DNA from: Vibrio qingdaonensis
GTDB lineage: Bacteria > Pseudomonadota > Gammaproteobacteria > Enterobacterales > Vibrionaceae
Assembly (NCBI RefSeq): GCF_026191675.1
Contig: NZ_JAKRRY010000038.1
Location: forward strand, 1-49,999
Direction: 5' to 3'
Length of the DNA: 49,999 bases
Part shown: positions 8,690 to 16,810 of the stretch, piece after piece
Layout of the letters: each line of letters opens with the position of its first letter
Position numbering within the stretch: position 1 is the stretch's first letter
Position numbers and translations under genes: made by a program
The notes under the pieces: model-generated
Told to the model about the DNA's origin: nothing
The model's database searches: none
Seen by the model: the letters and a program-made list of their open reading frames with translations, nothing else

Positions 8690-8809
8690 ATGAAAAAGAC
8701 GATCACGGCAATATTTATGCTCGTGGCAGTAATGTTAGCTGGTTGTGGGCAAACGGGTCCACTTTACATACCAGCTGATGAAGCCCCGGCAACAGAGCAG
8801 ACGCAATAG
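8690..8809 (+). CDS. lptM: LptM (YifL)-type small outer-membrane lipoprotein
   Basis: A 39-residue gene that is easily missed. The peptide begins MKKTITAIFMLVAVMLAGC, a short signal sequence ending in lipobox LAGC, so the mature lipoprotein starts at Cys19 and is only 21 residues long. Directly after it comes GQTGPLYIP, the signature of the LptM/YifL family. In E. coli LptM binds the LptDE lipopolysaccharide translocon and helps LptD mature its disulfides. The gene lies between cyaY and lysA and reads toward lysA-dapF. The ribosome binding site is weak, but the family signature decides the call. Start at ATG 8690. Confidence 0.93.
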   Translation: MKKTITAIFMLVAVMLAGCGQTGPLYIPADEAPATEQTQ

Positions 8810-8839
8810 TCATCGCCATATTTTAAAGGAATACTCGAT

Positions 8840-10093
8840 TTGGATTACTTCAACTATCAGGACGATGGCCAGCTATGGGCTGAAAATACGTCACTAACAC
8901 AACTTGCGCAGCAATATGGCACACCTTTGTATGTTTATTCTCGAGCGACGCTTGAACGCCACTGGAATGCGTTTGACAAATCGGTTGGTGAGCACCCACA
9001 TTTGGTTTGTTATGCGGTAAAGGCTAACTCTAATTTAGGCGTGCTTAATACACTGGCCCGCCTTGGCTCTGGATTTGACATCGTTTCCGGTGGAGAGCTA
9101 GAACGTGTTGTTGCTGCTGGAGGGGATCCGGCTAAAGTGGTTTTTTCTGGTGTCGGTAAAACGGCTCAAGAAATGCGTCGTGCTTTAGAGCTGGGAATTA
9201 AGTGTTTCAATGTAGAATCAGAGCCAGAACTGGAGCGTTTAAATCAGGTGGCAAGTGAGCTGGATGTTATCGCGCCTATTTCTCTTCGAATTAACCCTGA
9301 TGTTGATGCGCATACCCACCCTTACATTTCCACGGGTTTACGTGATAACAAGTTTGGTATTGCTTTTGATCGTGCTGCAGACGTGTATAAGTTTGCCCAG
9401 AGTTTAACGCACCTTTCGGTACAAGGCATTGATTGCCACATAGGCTCTCAGCTCACCGACATTGAACCTTTTATCGATGCGACGGATAGACTTTTAGCGC
9501 TCATTGACCAGCTGCGCGAAGATGGTGTCAACATTCGTCATTTAGATGTTGGTGGTGGGTTAGGGGTTGTGTATCGTGATGAACTTCCGCCACAGCCATC
9601 GGACTACGCAAAAGCCCTATTAGCCAGATTAGGAAACCATCCTGAATTGGAGCTCATCTTCGAGCCTGGACGTGCAATTGCAGCCAATGCTGGAGTGTTA
9701 TTGACAAAAGTTGAATTCCTAAAGCATACCGAGCACAAGAATTTTGCTATTGTCGATGCGGCGATGAATGACTTGATGCGTCCAGCGTTGTATCAAGCGT
9801 GGCAAGATATTATCCCTGTCATCCCTCGTCAGGGTGACGCAGTAAGTTATGATTTAGTTGGTCCAATTTGTGAAACCGGTGACTTTATTGGTAAAGATCG
9901 AGCATTGGTATTGGAGCAAAATGATTTGTTAGCGGTGCGTTCTGCCGGCGCTTACGGTTTTGTGATGTCATCGAATTATAATACACGGCCTCGAGTCGCT
10001 GAAGTGATGGTGGATGGCAACCAGTCTCATCTCGTGCGTCAGCGTGAAACATTAGCGAGTCTGTGGGAACTTGAGAGCATCTTACCGGAGTAA
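8840..10093 (+). CDS. lysA: Diaminopimelate decarboxylase
   Basis: 417 residues. A PLP enzyme of the alanine-racemase fold that decarboxylates meso-diaminopimelate to L-lysine. The PLP lysine is Lys61 in CYAVKANSN, the glycine loop that holds the phosphate is DVGGGLGVVY, and the conserved CETGD motif that completes the active site across the dimer is near residue 345. The start is TTG with AAGGA nine bases upstream; no nearer ATG fits and the N-terminus MDYFNYQDDGQLWAE looks natural for the family. It follows lptM by 30 bases and precedes dapF by 10, so all three are probably one transcript. Confidence 0.97.
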   Translation: MDYFNYQDDGQLWAENTSLTQLAQQYGTPLYVYSRATLERHWNAFDKSVGEHPHLVCYAVKANSNLGVLNTLARLGSGFDIVSGGELERVVAAGGDPAKVVFSGVGKTAQEMRRALELGIKCFNVESEPELERLNQVASELDVIAPISLRINPDVDAHTHPYISTGLRDNKFGIAFDRAADVYKFAQSLTHLSVQGIDCHIGSQLTDIEPFIDATDRLLALIDQLREDGVNIRHLDVGGGLGVVYRDELPPQPSDYAKALLARLGNHPELELIFEPGRAIAANAGVLLTKVEFLKHTEHKNFAIVDAAMNDLMRPALYQAWQDIIPVIPRQGDAVSYDLVGPICETGDFIGKDRALVLEQNDLLAVRSAGAYGFVMSSNYNTRPRVAEVMVDGNQSHLVRQRETLASLWELESILPE

Positions 10094-10103
10094 ATAAACA
10101 ACT

Positions 10104-10934
10104 ATGCATTTCCATTTTTCTAAAATGCACGGATTGGGTAATGATTTTATGGTCGTTGACTGTATTACTCAGAATGTGTTTTTCTCGCCAGATCTCATTC
10201 GCCGCTTAGCGAATAGGCATACGGGTGTGGGGTTTGATCAGCTATTAATTGTTGAAGCGCCTTATGATCCGGAAACAGATTTTCATTACCGTATTTTTAA
10301 TGCCGATGGCAGTGAAGTGGAACAATGTGGTAATGGTGCGCGTTGCTTCGCTCGTTTTGTACAAATGAAAGGGCTAACCAATAAGTACAGTATCAGTGTT
10401 AGCACTAAGAAAGGGAAAATGGTACTCAAGTTAGAAGAGAATGACTTAGTCACCGTTAACATGGGTCAACCAGAGTTTGAGCCGAGTAAAATCCCATTCA
10501 AAGCGAAGCAAAGAGAGAAAACTTACATTATGCGTGCCGAGGAGCAGACTTTGTTTTGTGGTGCGGTGAGTATGGGTAACCCACATGTTGTAACGGTGGT
10601 GGATGATACCGATACCGCTAATGTTGAGAAACTGGGTCCATTACTTGAATCACATGAACGTTTTCCAGAGAAAGTGAACGCTGGCTTTATGCAAGTAGTG
10701 AACCGCAATGAGATTAAGCTTCGTGTCTACGAGCGTGGTGCGGGGGAAACCCAAGCATGTGGAAGTGGTGCGTGTGGCGCGGTTGCCGTTGGTATAGCAC
10801 AAGGCTTACTAGACGAAAAAGTCACGGTTCGACTCCCTGGTGGGGATTTGAGTATTGCGTGGCAAGGTGAGGGGCATCCGTTATTTATGACCGGGAGCGC
10901 AACACACGTTTTTGATGGACAGATTTCCTGCTAA
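10104..10934 (+). CDS. dapF: Diaminopimelate epimerase
   Basis: 276 residues. It interconverts LL- and meso-diaminopimelate without a cofactor using two cysteines: Cys75 in EQCGNGARC and Cys219 (approximately) in ETQACGSGAC; both motifs are intact. The product feeds lysine synthesis through lysA just upstream and peptidoglycan synthesis. The N-terminus FSKMHGLGNDFMVVD is the typical family start. A strong terminator follows 35 bases after the stop, although the downstream DUF484-xerC-yigB genes are classically in the same operon, so partial read-through is likely. Confidence 0.98.
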   Translation: MHFHFSKMHGLGNDFMVVDCITQNVFFSPDLIRRLANRHTGVGFDQLLIVEAPYDPETDFHYRIFNADGSEVEQCGNGARCFARFVQMKGLTNKYSISVSTKKGKMVLKLEENDLVTVNMGQPEFEPSKIPFKAKQREKTYIMRAEEQTLFCGAVSMGNPHVVTVVDDTDTANVEKLGPLLESHERFPEKVNAGFMQVVNRNEIKLRVYERGAGETQACGSGACGAVAVGIAQGLLDEKVTVRLPGGDLSIAWQGEGHPLFMTGSATHVFDGQISC

Positions 10935-10968
10935 GCAAATTTCCAGTTAACCAATAACCCATTATACT

Positions 10969-11003
10969 AATGGCGGACCCCGTTTTCGGGTCCGCCATTT
11001 TTT
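10969..11003 (+). terminator. Strong hairpin terminator after dapF
   Basis: AATGGCGGACCC (10969-10980) pairs with GGGTCCGCCATT (10988-10999), a 12-bp perfect stem with a short loop, followed by TTTT. It stands only about 20 bases before the ATG proposed for the DUF484 gene, so it separates dapF from DUF484-xerC-yigB or attenuates read-through into them. Confidence 0.88.
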
Positions 11004-11020
11004 CGTGTCTTCATTAATGA

Positions 11021-11758
11021 ATGACAAGTAGAGACAAAGAATCAAAGGGAAGCATTTTGTCTGAGTTTGAAGCTGATCACCTGACTGCAGAAGTGGTAGC
11101 GCAGTACCTATCCGATCATCCGGATTTTTTCAAAGGTCGAGAAACCTTAGTAGAGAAGTTAGCGCTTCCACACCAACAACAAGGCGCCGTCTCATTGGTT
11201 GGAATTCAACTGCAGCGACACCGTGAGCGGATTGAGGCATTAGAGGAAGAAATTACCACCCTAATGTCGCTCGCAGCACGCAATGATAAGACGTTTTATG
11301 AATTTATGTCGCTGCAAGAAAGTCTGTTGAAATGCCGTGACTTGCAGAGTGTACTGAGAGCCATTACGCAAACCGCGCTTGACTTAAACCTCAAGGGTTA
11401 CGTCAAGCTACTCAATACTGAAAAAGGTGGTGACTCGTTATCAATGGAAAGTTGGCAGCGTTTTACGACCAATCACCTGAACGGTAAAGATGCTTACCTT
11501 GGTCGGTTAAGAAAGGCAGATAGAGAGTTACTTTTCGGTGATGCTAGCGTTCCTGAGCTTGGTTCGTACGTAGTATTACCCCTTAAACGCCAATTTGCTC
11601 AAGGTTTTTTAATCTTTTCTAGTGAAGATGGTGGCCACTTCCAACCTGATATGGATACGTTATTCCTAAGGCATCTTGCCTTGGTGTTGTCGTATTTGTG
11701 TGAGAGTTTAGAGTGGCGTCAACTTGAGGAAGACAATGTCAGACCAAGTACTGCCTAA
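11021..11758 (+). CDS. DUF484 family protein (YigA-like)
   Basis: 245 residues from ATG 11021. DUF484 proteins have a GAF-like fold and are conserved between dapF and xerC in many gammaproteobacteria, but their role is unknown. Visible features are the conserved opening LTAEVVAQYLSDHPDFF (from about residue 21), a helical coiled stretch (QLQRHRERIEALEEEI) and a C-terminal GAF-like part. The start is uncertain: ATG 11021 has no ribosome binding site and sits right after a terminator, while an in-frame TTG at 11057 has AGGGA six bases upstream and would give 233 residues. It overlaps xerC by 23 bases. Confidence 0.88.
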   Translation: MTSRDKESKGSILSEFEADHLTAEVVAQYLSDHPDFFKGRETLVEKLALPHQQQGAVSLVGIQLQRHRERIEALEEEITTLMSLAARNDKTFYEFMSLQESLLKCRDLQSVLRAITQTALDLNLKGYVKLLNTEKGGDSLSMESWQRFTTNHLNGKDAYLGRLRKADRELLFGDASVPELGSYVVLPLKRQFAQGFLIFSSEDGGHFQPDMDTLFLRHLALVLSYLCESLEWRQLEEDNVRPSTA

Positions 11759-12653
11759 TTGTTTACAGAAACCGTTAGAGCGCTTTTACGAATATTTGCG
11801 CAGTGAGAAAGGGCTCAGCCTTCATACCCAACGAAACTACCGTCAACAGCTGGAGACGATGGGTGGGCACCTTTATGAGATGGGGGTGAGTGATTGGACT
11901 CAGGTCGATGCTGGTTGGGTTCGGCAATTAGCGGGCAAGGGTATGCGTGAAGGGATGAAAGCGAGCAGCATTGCCACTCGCCTGTCATCACTGCGCAGCT
12001 TTTTTGATTTTCTAATTCTTCGTGGGGAGCTGAACGCTAATCCTGCCAAGGGAGTCAGCGCGCCAAGAAAGCAGCGGCCATTGCCGAAAAATCTCGATGT
12101 TGATGAAATGGCTCAATTGCTCGAAGTGAACGAAGAGGATCCGTTAGCCGTTCGTGACCGAGCGATCATGGAGATGATGTATGGTGCGGGGTTACGTTTA
12201 GCTGAACTCGTCGGCATTGACGTGAAACACCTGAATATGTCCAGTGGTGAAATTCGAGTGATTGGTAAAGGCGATAAAGAGCGCAAGGTCCCTTTCTCCG
12301 GTCAAGCCGTTGAGTGGGCAAAGAAATGGCTCAAGCTACGCGGCAGTATTGCTAAGTCAGGGGAACCCGCGTTATTTGTCTCAAAATTAGGGACGAGAAT
12401 TTCCCATCGAAGTGTACAAAAAAGAATGGCGGAATGGGGACAGAAACAGTCTCTTGCTAGCCATGTTAGTCCACATAAGTTGCGCCACTCTTTTGCAACC
12501 CACATGCTAGAGTCGAGCAATAACTTGCGGGCCGTACAAGAGTTATTAGGTCATGAAAATATCTCGACGACGCAGATATATACCCACTTAGACTTTCAGC
12601 ATTTGGCGCAAGCTTATGATCAGGCTCACCCTCGTGCAAAAAAGACAAACTAA
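11736..12653 (+). CDS. xerC: Site-specific tyrosine recombinase XerC
   Basis: 305 residues. With XerD it resolves chromosome dimers at dif. The SAM-like N-terminal domain (LERFYEYLRSEKGLSLHTQRNY, spanning about residues 13-34) is followed by the catalytic domain with the full active-site set: Arg at about 152 (GAGLRLAEL), HKLRHSF (about 246-252), LGHENIS (about 271) and the nucleophile Tyr near 281 (TQIYTHLDF). I chose ATG 11736, which has GAGGAAG five bases upstream, over an in-frame TTG at 11724. It overlaps the DUF484 gene and is followed eight bases later by yigB, as in E. coli. Confidence 0.97.
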   Translation: MSDQVLPNCLQKPLERFYEYLRSEKGLSLHTQRNYRQQLETMGGHLYEMGVSDWTQVDAGWVRQLAGKGMREGMKASSIATRLSSLRSFFDFLILRGELNANPAKGVSAPRKQRPLPKNLDVDEMAQLLEVNEEDPLAVRDRAIMEMMYGAGLRLAELVGIDVKHLNMSSGEIRVIGKGDKERKVPFSGQAVEWAKKWLKLRGSIAKSGEPALFVSKLGTRISHRSVQKRMAEWGQKQSLASHVSPHKLRHSFATHMLESSNNLRAVQELLGHENISTTQIYTHLDFQHLAQAYDQAHPRAKKTN

Positions 12654-12663
12654 GGACTGAATG

Positions 12664-13380
12664 ATGTACTTTTACCGTAATGTGCCGACGATTAAGGCGA
12701 TGACATTCGACCTTGATGATACCTTATATGACAACCACCCGGTGATCCGTAAGGTTGAGGAGCAAGCATCGCAGTGGCTGTATTCTCATCACCCTATTAG
12801 TCAGCGTTGGGATAAAACACAGTGGCAAGCCTTTAAGTTTCAGTTGCTTAAGCAAAATCCTGAGTTAAAGCATGACGTGACGCAGTGGCGTCAGCAGCAG
12901 GTTTTACAGGGATTAATGCAATTGGGTTACGATAGGCCCAATGCTCAGCACGCAGCTGATGAATTAATTCAACGGGTACTTGTTTGGCGCAGCGACTTTG
13001 ATGTTCCACATGAAACACATCAAGTTTTGCAACGTTTGAGTCAAGTTATACCATTGGTGGCTATCACCAATGGTAACGTTAATGTGGAGGCCATCGGGCT
13101 AACGACATACTTTTCACAGGTGCTCAAAGCTGGTCCCGATGGACGAGCAAAGCCGTATGAAGATATGTTTGCTCAAGCCGCGGCGTACCTTAATGTCGAC
13201 CGCCAACATATTTTGCATGTCGGTGATCATGTTATTACAGATGTATTGGGCGCCAAACGTCATGGCTTCAGTGCATGTTGGTTCAATGACAAAGAAAAAA
13301 GTGCGAGAGCAACGCCTCGATTGAAGAACTTACCGGATATCGAAATTAACCAGTTAGCGTCGTTGCTGTCTTTAATATAA
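12664..13380 (+). CDS. yigB: HAD-family phosphatase YigB (riboflavin-pathway phosphatase)
   Basis: 238 residues. Motif I DLDDTLYD (residues 15-22) has the two nucleophilic aspartates; motif II is in AITNGN and motif IV in HVGDHVITDVLGAKRHG. The E. coli homologue dephosphorylates 5-amino-6-(5-phospho-D-ribitylamino)uracil in riboflavin synthesis and also acts on FMN in vitro; the substrate here is inferred by homology and gene order (xerC-yigB). Two consecutive ATG codons exist at 12661 and 12664; AAGGA is better spaced for the second and the N-terminus MYFYRN then matches the family start. The E. coli neighbour uvrD is not next to it here. Confidence 0.93.
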   Translation: MYFYRNVPTIKAMTFDLDDTLYDNHPVIRKVEEQASQWLYSHHPISQRWDKTQWQAFKFQLLKQNPELKHDVTQWRQQQVLQGLMQLGYDRPNAQHAADELIQRVLVWRSDFDVPHETHQVLQRLSQVIPLVAITNGNVNVEAIGLTTYFSQVLKAGPDGRAKPYEDMFAQAAAYLNVDRQHILHVGDHVITDVLGAKRHGFSACWFNDKEKSARATPRLKNLPDIEINQLASLLSLI

Positions 13381-13397
13381 CCCCAAGCGCGTTGTAT

Positions 13398-13439
13398 TCT
13401 TATTTGTTGCTTAGTACACGGGTTAGGCAACGAATAAGA
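13398..13439. repeat. Inverted repeat between yigB and the DTW-domain gene
   Basis: TCTTATTTGTTGC (13398-13410) can pair with GCAACGAATAAGA (13427-13439), 12 of 13 positions Watson-Crick and one G-U, around a 16-base loop. It lies between convergent genes. There is no U tract directly after it, so terminator function is possible but not clear; a TTTTT run appears about 25 bases downstream on the plus strand. Confidence 0.5.
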
Positions 13440-13489
13440 CGTTCTACTTCTTATTTCAGCCTTTTTCTTGAATGCTGCAGCTTGTTTAT

Positions 13490-14125
13490 TTATGGCCTGT
13501 CTAAACGATGACCACAGCGTTCGGCTTGATACCTTGCTAGGTAGTCTTTAAAAAAAGCGAGCATTGTTCGCGCTGTTTTGTCGCTTTCCAATTCGTTGAT
13601 CATTTGAGCGACGACCTCAAAGGTGCACAGATTGCCGCTTTGTTGGTTTCGTCTGAGTTGGTATTGCGAAGACGCCGGCGGGGTAATGCTGACTTGAGGG
13701 AGCGCTTGTAGCCACTCACTTCTGTTCAACATCTTCCTCGCTTCTTGCCAAGTGGCATCTAGCAAAATGAAGTGACTCCCGCGCGGATGCTGTGATTGCC
13801 ATTGAGTCAACGGAACACTACTTTCTGAAGGAAACACCAAGACGGGCGTCGCGTTCCCTTTATGTTCGCAGATAGAGGGACGCTCTTTAGAGGCGATATA
13901 TGACGGGATTGGCCCTTTTCGTTGCCATATATCAACATGAGTATTGGCCAATAACTGTTTGACGATTTGCCCTGTGTTGGTGGCTCGTGAGGTCTCATTG
14001 GGATGAGTTAATAGCGTGATGCTAAGATCACTGGTGATCGTAGGGATCGCGTCGCAGTAACAGTTGTGTTGAAAGCCACAACGTACACACGTTGTGGCGA
14101 GATGTGGGGATTGATTCATCTTCAT
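13490..14125 (-). CDS. DTW-domain protein, probable tRNA-uridine aminocarboxypropyltransferase
   Basis: 211 residues. The signature of the DTW family appears as LLDATWQEARKM (Asp123, Thr125, Trp126). The N-terminal cysteines CVRCG and CYC (Cys13, 16, 22, 24) form the typical metal-binding cluster. Characterised members (E. coli TapT/YfiP, human DTWD1/2) transfer the aminocarboxypropyl group of SAM to a tRNA uridine, giving acp3U; activity here is inferred. The ATG at 14125 overlaps the stop of the upstream lipoprotein gene as ATGA; a second ATG at 14119 is also possible. Both minus-strand genes form one transcript. Confidence 0.85.
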   Translation of the reverse strand: MKMNQSPHLATTCVRCGFQHNCYCDAIPTITSDLSITLLTHPNETSRATNTGQIVKQLLANTHVDIWQRKGPIPSYIASKERPSICEHKGNATPVLVFPSESSVPLTQWQSQHPRGSHFILLDATWQEARKMLNRSEWLQALPQVSITPPASSQYQLRRNQQSGNLCTFEVVAQMINELESDKTARTMLAFFKDYLARYQAERCGHRLDRP

Positions 14126-15150
14126 TGGCTCTTATAGAGTCTTAGGCCACCATTACTTATTGGATAGAGGATGTTCCCTACCTTTTCTTCCGTTGCGACC
14201 AGTGAGCCTTCTTCTTGGGTAAAGATGCGCTGAGACACTAAGTACTGCTGCTGGTGGCGAGTCATCACAACTTGCACTTGTTGGTCATTGAGTTGCTGCC
14301 AAAATCCGCGCTCTTCTGTAGCAGGAGATTGGTCGGCGTAATCGTAGCGAGTAATGGCAGTGTGATCGGCATTAAGAGTCATTGAGACGGTAAAGCCAGT
14401 GTTCTCTGTTGATTGTGCCGTATAGGTGTTGACCCAGCTTAGTGTGCGATCGCGGTTGGATACGGTCGCGCATCCCTGACGAGGTTGGTCATCCATCACT
14501 AAGGCGGCGCTCCATCCATACACACTGTCACTCATGGTGTCGTTACAGAGTTTATTGCTCATCGTGAGATTGGCATCATCAAACTCATAACGACGAGTGT
14601 TTTGGGTGATCTGCTTGGATTCAAGCTCCAGTGTTTGAGGGTCATTACCCATTTGGCTAAATTGAGCCATTTTTGATGTATTGAATTTTAAATGCCAAAA
14701 TGGTTCATTGCCTAACACTTGCGTTGGTCGCAATGGTTGGTCACAGCGGTTGGGATTTTCTGCCGTGATAAGGTTGACTTGTTTAACAACAAATCGACCG
14801 GTGTAATCAGAATCAAACCCGCGGTGGCTTGGTGCTTCTAAGTGGCCAATTACTTCCGCATAGAGGGCTTGATAAGGCGTGCGAGACAACTTCTCTGCCG
14901 CTTCTCGTGCCTCTTTAGGCAGTTCAAGCCAATACTGTTGGGTACTGCCACAGGGTTGAATGGTTCGAGATTCATGACCAACGATCGCTTGTCCTCTTAG
15001 GACGTAGCTTTGTGGGGTAATAGTTTCTGGACGAGAAAGTTCCGCTCTAAGTGGCGTGGTGGTCGCTTCGTTTGATGTTGTATTGAAAGATGAGCACGCT
15101 TGCAGTATTAATACCAGTGGAACGGCTAATGACAGTCGTGACATTTTCAT
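14122..15150 (-). CDS. COG3650-type lipoprotein of unknown function
   Basis: 342 residues. The N-terminus MKMSRLSLAVPLVLILQAC is a signal sequence with lipobox LQAC (Cys19), followed by Ser-Ser, which favours outer-membrane sorting. The middle region has LGNEPFWHLKF, a motif I associate with COG3650/YbaY-like periplasmic proteins that carry a small beta-barrel resembling META or lipocalin-like domains. The C-terminal half contains further beta-rich segments with paired cysteines. Function is unknown. AAGGAAAG lies seven bases upstream of the first ATG. It is translationally coupled to the DTW-domain gene. Confidence 0.78.
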   Translation of the reverse strand: MKMSRLSLAVPLVLILQACSSFNTTSNEATTTPLRAELSRPETITPQSYVLRGQAIVGHESRTIQPCGSTQQYWLELPKEAREAAEKLSRTPYQALYAEVIGHLEAPSHRGFDSDYTGRFVVKQVNLITAENPNRCDQPLRPTQVLGNEPFWHLKFNTSKMAQFSQMGNDPQTLELESKQITQNTRRYEFDDANLTMSNKLCNDTMSDSVYGWSAALVMDDQPRQGCATVSNRDRTLSWVNTYTAQSTENTGFTVSMTLNADHTAITRYDYADQSPATEERGFWQQLNDQQVQVVMTRHQQQYLVSQRIFTQEEGSLVATEEKVGNILYPISNGGLRLYKSQ

Positions 15151-15191
15151 TGGATACTTTCCTTCGTCAGTAGATTTAAGTAAGGACTATT

Positions 15192-15650
15192 ATGGCATAT
15201 TGGTTATTTAAAACAGAGCCAGATGAATTTTCTATTGATACATTGCGTGTCCAAGGCACTTCATGTTGGGAAGGCGTACGCAATTATCAGGCTCGCAACA
15301 TGATACGAGACGAAATGAAGGTCGGTGATCATGTTCTTATTTACCACTCGTCTTGTAAAACGATTGGTGTCGCGGGTGTTGCCATTATTAGTAAGGCCGC
15401 TTACGTTGACCATTTTCAGTTTGATCCCGAAAGTGATTACTACGATCCTAAGTCGACTCGAGACAATCCACGCTGGTTAATGGTAGATATTGAATTTGTC
15501 GAAAAGTTCAATCGAGTGCTCACATTGAGCACTCTCAAAGCGATGGCAGAGCTAAATGATATGCCATTGGTGAAGCGGGGGAACCGATTATCAGTGATGC
15601 CAGTGTTACCGGCACAGTGGCAGGCGATTCAGCATCGAGTCTCTCGTTAA
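15192..15650 (+). CDS. EVE-domain protein (thymocyte nuclear protein 1 type)
   Basis: 152 residues forming a single EVE domain, a PUA-like fold that reads modified bases. Recognisable segments are MAYWLFKTEPDEFS at the start, CWEGVRNYQARNMI (residues 25-38) and DHVLIYHSSCK, all typical for the family. Bacterial EVE proteins are thought to bind modified nucleotides in DNA or RNA and some accompany restriction systems; no such system is seen here. The gene has AAGGA eight bases before its ATG and stands alone, divergent from the lipoprotein/DTW pair with a 41-base gap. Confidence 0.9.
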   Translation: MAYWLFKTEPDEFSIDTLRVQGTSCWEGVRNYQARNMIRDEMKVGDHVLIYHSSCKTIGVAGVAIISKAAYVDHFQFDPESDYYDPKSTRDNPRWLMVDIEFVEKFNRVLTLSTLKAMAELNDMPLVKRGNRLSVMPVLPAQWQAIQHRVSR

Positions 15651-15767
15651 CGGAAAAAATAGTGCATTACAAAACGCGGCATAAACGACGGTTTACTCGG
15701 TAAACACTTGGAAGTCGGGTTGGCGTGGTCTTGAAACACATCCATTAGCTAAAAATTGCGAGAGGAA

Positions 15768-15827
15768 AATACTCCTATGCTCTAAACAGGTGACCAAACC
15801 TATAGGGGGGAGCACAGGAGTAGTATT
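15768..15827. repeat. Imperfect inverted repeat before the end of yigL
   Basis: AATACTCCTATGCTC (left arm, from 15768) is the inverse of GAGCACAGGAGTAGTATT (15810-15827) apart from a three-base bulge (AGT or equivalent) and one mismatch. The loop of about 27 bases contains a second small stem AGGT/ACCT around GACCAA. It sits between the EVE gene and the converging yigL gene and ends two bases before the yigL stop codon. No U tract follows on either side. Confidence 0.5.
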
Positions 15828-15828
15828 G

Positions 15829-16659
15829 CTAAGCGCGTGTGAGAAGGTGCTTTTTCAGGTATTCAGCGACCGCATCGTCGGCATTCGTGCCAATGATTTC
15901 ATTATTTGGCAGGGCTTTTTTGACTTTTTCGTGAGCGTTTTCCATCACAAGGCCTTTACCTGCCATGGTCAGCATTTCAGCATCATTCATGCCATCACCA
16001 AAGGCGATGCAGTGTTCAAGCCCTAACCCCAGAGTTTCAGCGACCGCTTTTAGTGCTTCACCCTTGGACACTTCCTTTGCCATCACTTCTAAACACCATG
16101 GTGTAGAGAAAGCGATGTTGAGTGCATCACCAAACTTGGCGCGCAACGTATCTTCAAACTGTACTAAGTGCTCGTGATTGTTATCAGGGTGAGTCACAAA
16201 AATTTTAGCGATACCTTGTGTTGGTGCACGGTTAGCATCAAACAACTGGTAGTTAAACCCTGTTTCACTATGGAATTTAGCGAAGTACTCATCTTCTTGG
16301 CTGAGCAGCCACTGCTCATCTTGATACATATGAATAAACAGCTCACTGTCTACCTTAAACTCGTCGACAATACGTTGAACCAGCGACTCAGCAATATCTT
16401 GGCTATAGAGCAGGTTATCTTGCTTATCATGCACTCGCGCGCCGTTAGAGGTAATCATATAGGCCGGAATACCAACTGATTCACGAATACCTGCGACATC
16501 TACATGGTGACGACCTGTTGCGAAAATGAATGTGTAGCCTTTGTCGTGTAATTCTTTAAGTGTTTGCTTAGTGTTACTGCTGAGCAGGTGGTTGGGAGCA
16601 AGTAGTGTTCCATCTAGGTCAGAAGCAACAATACTGATTGAATCGTGATTAAGCGTCAT
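15829..16659 (-). CDS. yigL: HAD-IIB (Cof-type) sugar/pyridoxal phosphatase YigL
   Basis: 276 residues. Motif I is VASDLDGTLL (Asp14 and Asp16), motif II lies in FATGRHHVDV, and motif IV is FGDGMNDAEML near the C-terminus; the large cap between them is the Cof type. E. coli YigL dephosphorylates pyridoxal phosphate and sugar phosphates and helps relieve sugar-phosphate stress. Segments such as YMITSNGARVHD and GTNADDAV match that protein, and the position next to pldB and rhtB supports the name. I start at ATG 16659; 37 extra upstream codons are open but hydrophobic, Phe-rich and unlike the family. Confidence 0.9.
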   Translation of the reverse strand: MTLNHDSISIVASDLDGTLLAPNHLLSSNTKQTLKELHDKGYTFIFATGRHHVDVAGIRESVGIPAYMITSNGARVHDKQDNLLYSQDIAESLVQRIVDEFKVDSELFIHMYQDEQWLLSQEDEYFAKFHSETGFNYQLFDANRAPTQGIAKIFVTHPDNNHEHLVQFEDTLRAKFGDALNIAFSTPWCLEVMAKEVSKGEALKAVAETLGLGLEHCIAFGDGMNDAEMLTMAGKGLVMENAHEKVKKALPNNEIIGTNADDAVAEYLKKHLLTRA

Positions 16660-16810
16660 AGGTCTCTCTAATAGGTTATGGTCATAGGCTAAGAAGTGAG
16701 CCTTATGGGTATTGTAGGGTAAATCATCGAATAAAAAGAGGGTAAACAGGAAGTGTAAATATTTCCTCATTTGCTAGGCAGAGAGGAAATATTATGAACA
16801 CTAATTGCGC

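Noticed and set aside
16660..16770. N-terminal extension of yigL
   Set aside because: The 37 extra residues are Phe- and Leu-rich, unlike YigL, and ATG 16659 gives the conserved beginning.
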